A stretch of 64,000 bases of DNA. Source: Oceanobacillus rekensis. Lineage in GTDB: Bacteria; Bacillota; Bacilli; Bacillales; Amphibacillaceae. The notes below the pieces were generated by a model that saw only the letters and a program-made list of their open reading frames with translations, was not told the origin of the DNA and did no database searches. The translations under genes were made by a program, and so were the position numbers. Positions within the stretch are counted from its first letter, which is position 1; every line of letters starts with the position of its first letter. The DNA lies in contig NZ_MTBQ01000003.1 of the NCBI RefSeq assembly GCF_002153375.1, positions 638,520 to 702,519 on the forward strand, given 5' to 3'. Positions 61,187 to 64,000 of the stretch are shown piece by piece.

Positions 61187-61537
61187 TTAACATTTGCATA
61201 TCATTAAAATATTTCCATCAGGATCTTTGAAATTAAAATAATGATTATGTTCGATTTTTGTAATCAAATTAACATCCTTACTACTCATAAAATGAAATGC
61301 TTCTTCAATGTTTGTATTGAAGTGGAATGCTGGGTTTTTAAATACTCTATCCTCTGAATAAATCTTGCTATCTAACACAATCCCTGTACCTTCCATAGGT
61401 ATAACGTAAAGATGACCAAACTGAATTTCTCCATCTGTTTTTAGCCCTAAAATATCGCAGTACCAATCTCTCGCTTTTTCTATGTTGCTTACTGGGATAA
61501 ATACTGTTCCGATTTGTTTTAAAATAGGATTATCCAT
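61187..61537 (-). CDS. VOC-family (glyoxalase-like) protein
   Basis: This 116-residue protein has two beta-alpha-beta-beta-beta units: IGTVFIPVSNIEKARDWYCD, ILGLKTDGEIQFGHLYVIPM and AFHFNTNIEEAFHFMSSKDV, then HYFNFKDPDGNILMICKC. FKDPDGN is the diagnostic second half of VOC metalloproteins. Metal ligands are probably partly missing, so it may be a binding protein or a resistance factor. It sits next to the recombinase element, its stop touching the right half. Confidence 0.85.
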   Translation of the reverse strand: MDNPILKQIGTVFIPVSNIEKARDWYCDILGLKTDGEIQFGHLYVIPMEGTGIVLDSKIYSEDRVFKNPAFHFNTNIEEAFHFMSSKDVNLITKIEHNHYFNFKDPDGNILMICKC

Positions 61538-61589
61538 AAAAAGACCCCTTTAAATGAGCTTATTAAATATTCCACATATTTAATATAAA

Positions 61590-61660
61590 TTCCTGCCCTT
61601 TAGTAAAAAAGACCCCATAAGACGATCTCATTGTTCTGTTAAAGCACCATATAGGTAAAG
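61590..61660 (+). repeat. Two-part cassette repeat
   Basis: CCTGCCCTTTAGTAAAAAAG left, CATTGTTCTGTTAAAGCACC and ATATAGGTAAAG right, ten bases before the stop at 61671. Confidence 0.75.
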
Positions 61661-61670
61661 AGCTTTAATT

Positions 61671-62174
61671 TCAATTTTTAATTACAGGGACAACTTCTAA
61701 CGACGTAAATGGTTGTCGATGAATAGCGTAAAATAATTTAGAGTCATCAAAAACCTCTAGTTCTCTTTCAGCTCCATCTCCTAACAGCTTCATTTTTTGA
61801 ATAGTGTTATCAAAAGCTTTTCCGTATAACACGGATACCTCTAATCCTGTTTTTGTTTCAAAGTCGAAACCATTAGTAGTATAAGGTATATCTCCTTCAA
61901 CATCAAAATCAAAATATGGTTCACTTCTAAACCAACTAAATCCTTTTTCATTTTCAGTAATACTCGCTACACCAAATGAACCTGCGTGTTCAAAAAAAGC
62001 AATTGTTTCCCCTTTGAACTCTTCAACGGATAAAACTGCCGATTCGTCGGTTCCCTCTTGTTCTAACCCATATTCAATGGCTTGCTCTTTAGTATCATAC
62101 CAATCAGAATTACCTTTTTGATTACATCCCACTAATATTAATAAAATGATGCTACCAAGAAAAACTTTCCTCAA
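61671..62174 (-). CDS. Lipoprotein of unknown function
   Basis: MRKVFLGSIILLILVGC has a lipobox at Cys17. The mature 150 residues start with SDWYDTKEQAIEYGLEQEGT, a helical segment, then ETIAFFEHAGSFGVASITEN and FSWFRSEPYFDFDVEGDIPY, mostly strands. The arrangement (DTKEQAIEYGL + beta repeat) occurs in several Bacillus lipoproteins without known role. 167 residues. One cassette-like unit. Confidence 0.72.
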   Translation of the reverse strand: MRKVFLGSIILLILVGCNQKGNSDWYDTKEQAIEYGLEQEGTDESAVLSVEEFKGETIAFFEHAGSFGVASITENEKGFSWFRSEPYFDFDVEGDIPYTTNGFDFETKTGLEVSVLYGKAFDNTIQKMKLLGDGAERELEVFDDSKLFYAIHRQPFTSLEVVPVIKN

Positions 62175-62228
62175 AGAATCACTCCCTAATCTTGATATAC
62201 TGTGACTAAAAAATAGTTTTCTTTATTT

Positions 62229-62297
62229 AAACTTACCTGCGTCAAAAGTTAAACAAGGGCGCAATTCCTAATTCAAGAAAGCACCAAATAGCGGAAG
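62229..62297 (+). repeat. Two-part cassette repeat
   Basis: ACTTACCTGCGTCAAAAGTT left and AAGAAAGCACCAAATAGC right, four bases before the stop at 62301. Confidence 0.75.
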
Positions 62298-62300
62298 AAG

Positions 62301-62588
62301 TTACAAAACTTCTTCTGTTGCTTCTTTTTTAAATATCCCAACAAATAACATAACAAGTCCTACGATGAAACCTATGGGAAATAGGATCCACATAATCATT
62401 GACGCCCAACCACTTCCTACGATAGCTGCGTATGTTAGCCCAATCGCGAAAGATAAGGCTGGGGAAATTGACACCATAAGAGCGAAGCCCCATACCCTAT
62501 ATTTTCTCTTTTTCGACTTTCCTTCACCAAACTGATAAGCCAAAACTGCTCCAAGAACTGCTATTGCATACCCAACGACAATTGCCAT
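62301..62588 (-). CDS. 95-residue three-helix membrane protein
   Basis: MAIVVGYAIAVLGAVLAYQF is helix one, a basic loop (GKSKKRKYRVWG) follows, then ALMVSISPALSFAIGLTYAA and WASMIMWILFPIGFIVGLVM as helices two and three. ATG 62588 follows AAAGGGGG. No family recognised. One of the array of small membrane genes. Confidence 0.65.
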   Translation of the reverse strand: MAIVVGYAIAVLGAVLAYQFGEGKSKKRKYRVWGFALMVSISPALSFAIGLTYAAIVGSGWASMIMWILFPIGFIVGLVMLFVGIFKKEATEEVL

Positions 62589-62631
62589 TTTAATCCCCCT
62601 TTATAAATCTTAAGTTCTCCATCTGAAAGGA

Positions 62632-62687
62632 ACCGGCCCTGTAACCGTCATACCTTTGTTCAAGTAATGCACCAAATAGTGCAAAAG
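62632..62687 (+). repeat. Two-part cassette repeat
   Basis: GGCCCTGTAACCGTC left and AGTAATGCACCAAATAGTGC right. Confidence 0.65.
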
Positions 62688-62728
62688 AGAGGAGCTTCTA
62701 TTAGCTGGTTTAGTTTAAGTGTAATCAT

Positions 62729-62983
62729 TCACGATTTATCACAGGGGAGCCATTCTTTAGGTTGCTTTTCCTTTGCTAAAATAAAGTATATCCCAAGAAT
62801 AAAAGTAATTATTAAAATGACACAAATTGCCCAGTACATCGAAGGATAGTTATATGAAACTGTTGTAACTCCCGTATCCATATTTGTTATTTTTTCTTCA
62901 ACAGGAAAATAAATATTATCTAAATTTAGGTATGTTAATATAGCTGTAAGAGTTAGAAATATCCCTACTGTAAGTTTTATCAT
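62729..62983 (-). CDS. 84-residue two-helix membrane protein
   Basis: The start is ATG 62983 (MIKLTVGIFLTLTAILTYLN), with GGAGGTG upstream; the ORF runs six codons further. A polar outer loop (EEKITNMDTGVTTVSYNYPS) separates the second helix YWAICVILIITFILGIYFIL, followed by a KEKQPKEW tail. Function unknown. Single-gene unit. Confidence 0.63.
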   Translation of the reverse strand: MIKLTVGIFLTLTAILTYLNLDNIYFPVEEKITNMDTGVTTVSYNYPSMYWAICVILIITFILGIYFILAKEKQPKEWLPCDKS

Positions 62984-63019
62984 TTTCACCTCCACCCACA
63001 CTCTACTATATACGTTTTA

Positions 63020-63066
63020 GATCAAAAACGAATCCCTTTTTTAGTAATGCACCATCTATTTCAAAA
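63020..63066 (+). repeat. Cassette repeat, left half eroded
   Basis: CCCTTTTTTAGTAATGCACC and ATCTATTTCAAAATG; about 25 bases before a stop. Confidence 0.55.
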
Positions 63067-63090
63067 TGAAACCACTGATATTCGTTGGTT

Positions 63091-63279
63091 CTATTCTTCA
63101 GCTTTTTTTATAGCCTTCTTTATTCCTGATATAGTCAGAAAACCTATGAGACCAGTTATAATCAAAGTTACAGTAGTATCCCAATCTACAACTTCGCCCA
63201 GCAATAAACTCTTTGCAAATGCTACTAAAATCACGACAATAACCCAAGGCACCCAAAATTTCAATATACTTTTAATCAC
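63091..63279 (-). CDS. 62-residue two-helix membrane protein
   Basis: MIKSILKFWVPWVIVVILVA is the first helix, VDWDTTVTLIITGLIGFLTI the second, tail GIKKAIKKAEE basic. Start ATG with AGGTGAG upstream. Resembles other tiny genes in the array in design only. Function unknown. Confidence 0.6.
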   Translation of the reverse strand: MIKSILKFWVPWVIVVILVAFAKSLLLGEVVDWDTTVTLIITGLIGFLTISGIKKAIKKAEE

Positions 63280-63315
63280 GAACTCACCTCTAAAGACTAG
63301 CTTAGATCTATTGTT

Positions 63316-63380
63316 TAACTCTACTGCCAGTTATTAAAAAACCGCCGCCACTTATTGTAGTAACGCACCCGTTAGTGAAA
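63316..63380 (+). repeat. Two-part cassette repeat, well preserved
   Basis: CTACTGCCAGTTATTAAAAA left, CGCCACTTATTGTAGTAACG centre and GCACCCGTTAGTGAAAG right. Confidence 0.85.
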
Positions 63381-63388
63381 GGAAAGCT

Positions 63389-63583
63389 TCATTCATCTTT
63401 ATTATCTCGTATGAATTTTCCAATAGTATAATAAGTCAGAAGTGTTACAACTACTATCATAACAGCCCATATAATGGATTTCCCCAATTGTTCATCCCAG
63501 ACAAAATAATAAGCAAGTATAAAAAGACCGAAAATAATTGCAATTTGAAAGATGAGATAGAAAATTCTTTTCCCCAAATTCAT
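63389..63583 (-). CDS. 64-residue two-helix membrane protein
   Basis: ATG 63583 (MNLGKRIFYLIFQIAIIFGL) has AAAGGGCGGGG upstream; the ORF starts 27 codons earlier, within the repeat, so that start is not credible. The second helix is IIWAVMIVVVTLLTYYTIG, the ends are charged. Function unknown. The flanking repeats are two of the best preserved. Confidence 0.62.
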   Translation of the reverse strand: MNLGKRIFYLIFQIAIIFGLFILAYYFVWDEQLGKSIIWAVMIVVVTLLTYYTIGKFIRDNKDE

Positions 63584-63632
63584 CCCCGCCCTTTCATTTA
63601 TTGCACATTTTTGAATTAAGTTTAAATATTTT

Positions 63633-63697
63633 ACTAACCTGCCAGTTACTAAATAGATCCTCACTACTTATTGTAGTAACGCACCAGTTATTGAAAG
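63633..63697 (+). repeat. Two-part cassette repeat, best preserved copy
   Basis: AACCTGCCAGTTACTAAATA left, CACTACTTATTGTAGTAACG centre, GCACCAGTTATTGAAAG right; inner pair GTTACTA / TAGTAAC. Confidence 0.88.
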
Positions 63698-63702
63698 AAG
63701 AA

Positions 63703-64000
63703 CTATACTTGGATTGGTCTATATTTCTTTGAAAGAGTAAGTATTTTTTCTGCGATTTCCTGTTCGTAATTCCCACTCAATGAAATAGTCTCTTTTGCAA
63801 AAGGAGCTAAATGCTCGTGGTAACCAATCATAATTGTATGTAATGCGTTTTCAAACATTGATATATCATTCGTATCGTTCCCAAAAGCAATATATGTATT
63901 TTCTTTTATTCCAAGAGTCTTTAATGCACTCCATTTATTTATCCCACTTGGGCTGATATCAAGTACATTCTCGTTACGATGCTTATTTACATATACATTA
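63703..64000 (-). CDS. HAD-family hydrolase, C-terminal part (start outside window)
   Basis: The frame is open from the window edge to TAG at 63703. VLDISPSGINKWSALKTLGI, then YIAFGNDTNDISMFENALHT is the C-terminal signature of Cof-type HAD-IIB phosphatases (SK/GxNKxxAL, GNDxNDxxMF). These dephosphorylate sugar phosphates or nucleotides in the cytoplasm. The stop is five bases from the cassette repeat. About 99 residues are visible of an expected 260-280. Confidence 0.85.
   Translation of the reverse strand, partial: NVYVNKHRNENVLDISPSGINKWSALKTLGIKENTYIAFGNDTNDISMFENALHTIMIGYHEHLAPFAKETISLSGNYEQEIAEKILTLSKKYRPIQV

Noticed and set aside
60131..61188. Recombinase as a prophage integrase
   Set aside because: No phage structural, replication or lysis genes in 64 kb, no excisionase, and no tRNA attachment site.

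Overview
The window reads as chromosomal DNA of a low-GC, spore-forming member of the Bacillaceae, probably of the halotolerant Oceanobacillus/Virgibacillus type. The evidence is a set of Bacillus-type families: the small acid-soluble spore protein SspP, a CotD-like coat protein, a Spo0E phosphatase, an FbpB small basic protein, a bacillithiol transferase BstA, YrvL, YpsA, UvsE, a PpaC-type pyrophosphatase, and relics of a GerA germination receptor. No rRNA, tRNA, CRISPR or prophage block was seen. The species is inferred, not shown. LAYOUT: 1-3.5 kb holds a partial MOSC protein followed by accessory minus-strand genes, three of which are broken (two frameshifts, one in-frame TGA). 3.7-9.4 kb has an MFS exporter, small membrane proteins, an SDR, a GNAT and an AlkD-like repair protein. 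9.7-15.1 kb has a foldase-like lipoprotein, tandem DUF6241 paralogues (one with a TAG) and an ECF sigma/anti-sigma operon. 15.2-16.8 kb is relic-rich: an alpha/beta hydrolase fragment, an integrase fragment and two tiny membrane genes. 17-22.7 kb holds two drug-efflux style loci, each with its own TetR regulator and clear palindromic operators. 23-26.3 kb contains spore-type relics. 26.4-38 kb is mostly solid housekeeping and accessory genes (WrbA-like, YkvI, alkaline phosphatase, a UvrA paralogue, PhoU, a LysM-3D protein). 38-51.7 kb mixes sporulation and stress genes (Spo0E, FbpB, SIMPL, YpsA, CotD, MscL, SspP, Csp, PpaC, YczE, UvsE, YrvL) with a 52-bp tandem repeat. 51.8-64 kb is a run of small, mostly hypothetical genes. 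MOST NOTABLE: a short two-part intergenic repeat recurs at least about 30 times. Its left half is CTGCC plus a variable AT-rich hexamer; its right half is GCACC plus a variable hexamer; a hairpin of variable sequence lies between. Copies share one orientation (plus strand), and most sit within a few to about 40 bases of the stop codon of a single minus-strand gene, so much of 52-64 kb, and parts of 1-6, 9-11, 16 and 39-40 kb, look like one-gene cassettes separated by recombination-site-like repeats. At 60.1-61.2 kb a complete tyrosine recombinase gene lies between a left half and a right half of the same repeat. At 16.1-16.3 kb the 3' remnant of a second copy of that recombinase is followed by the same right half. 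I propose that the recombinase and the repeats form one mobile system: either an integron-like cassette array or an integrative element with many tiny non-autonomous derivatives. Around a dozen small accessory genes are frameshifted, nonsense-mutated or truncated while large conserved genes are intact, consistent with ongoing turnover there; uncorrected sequencing error is the main alternative for the single-base lesions.
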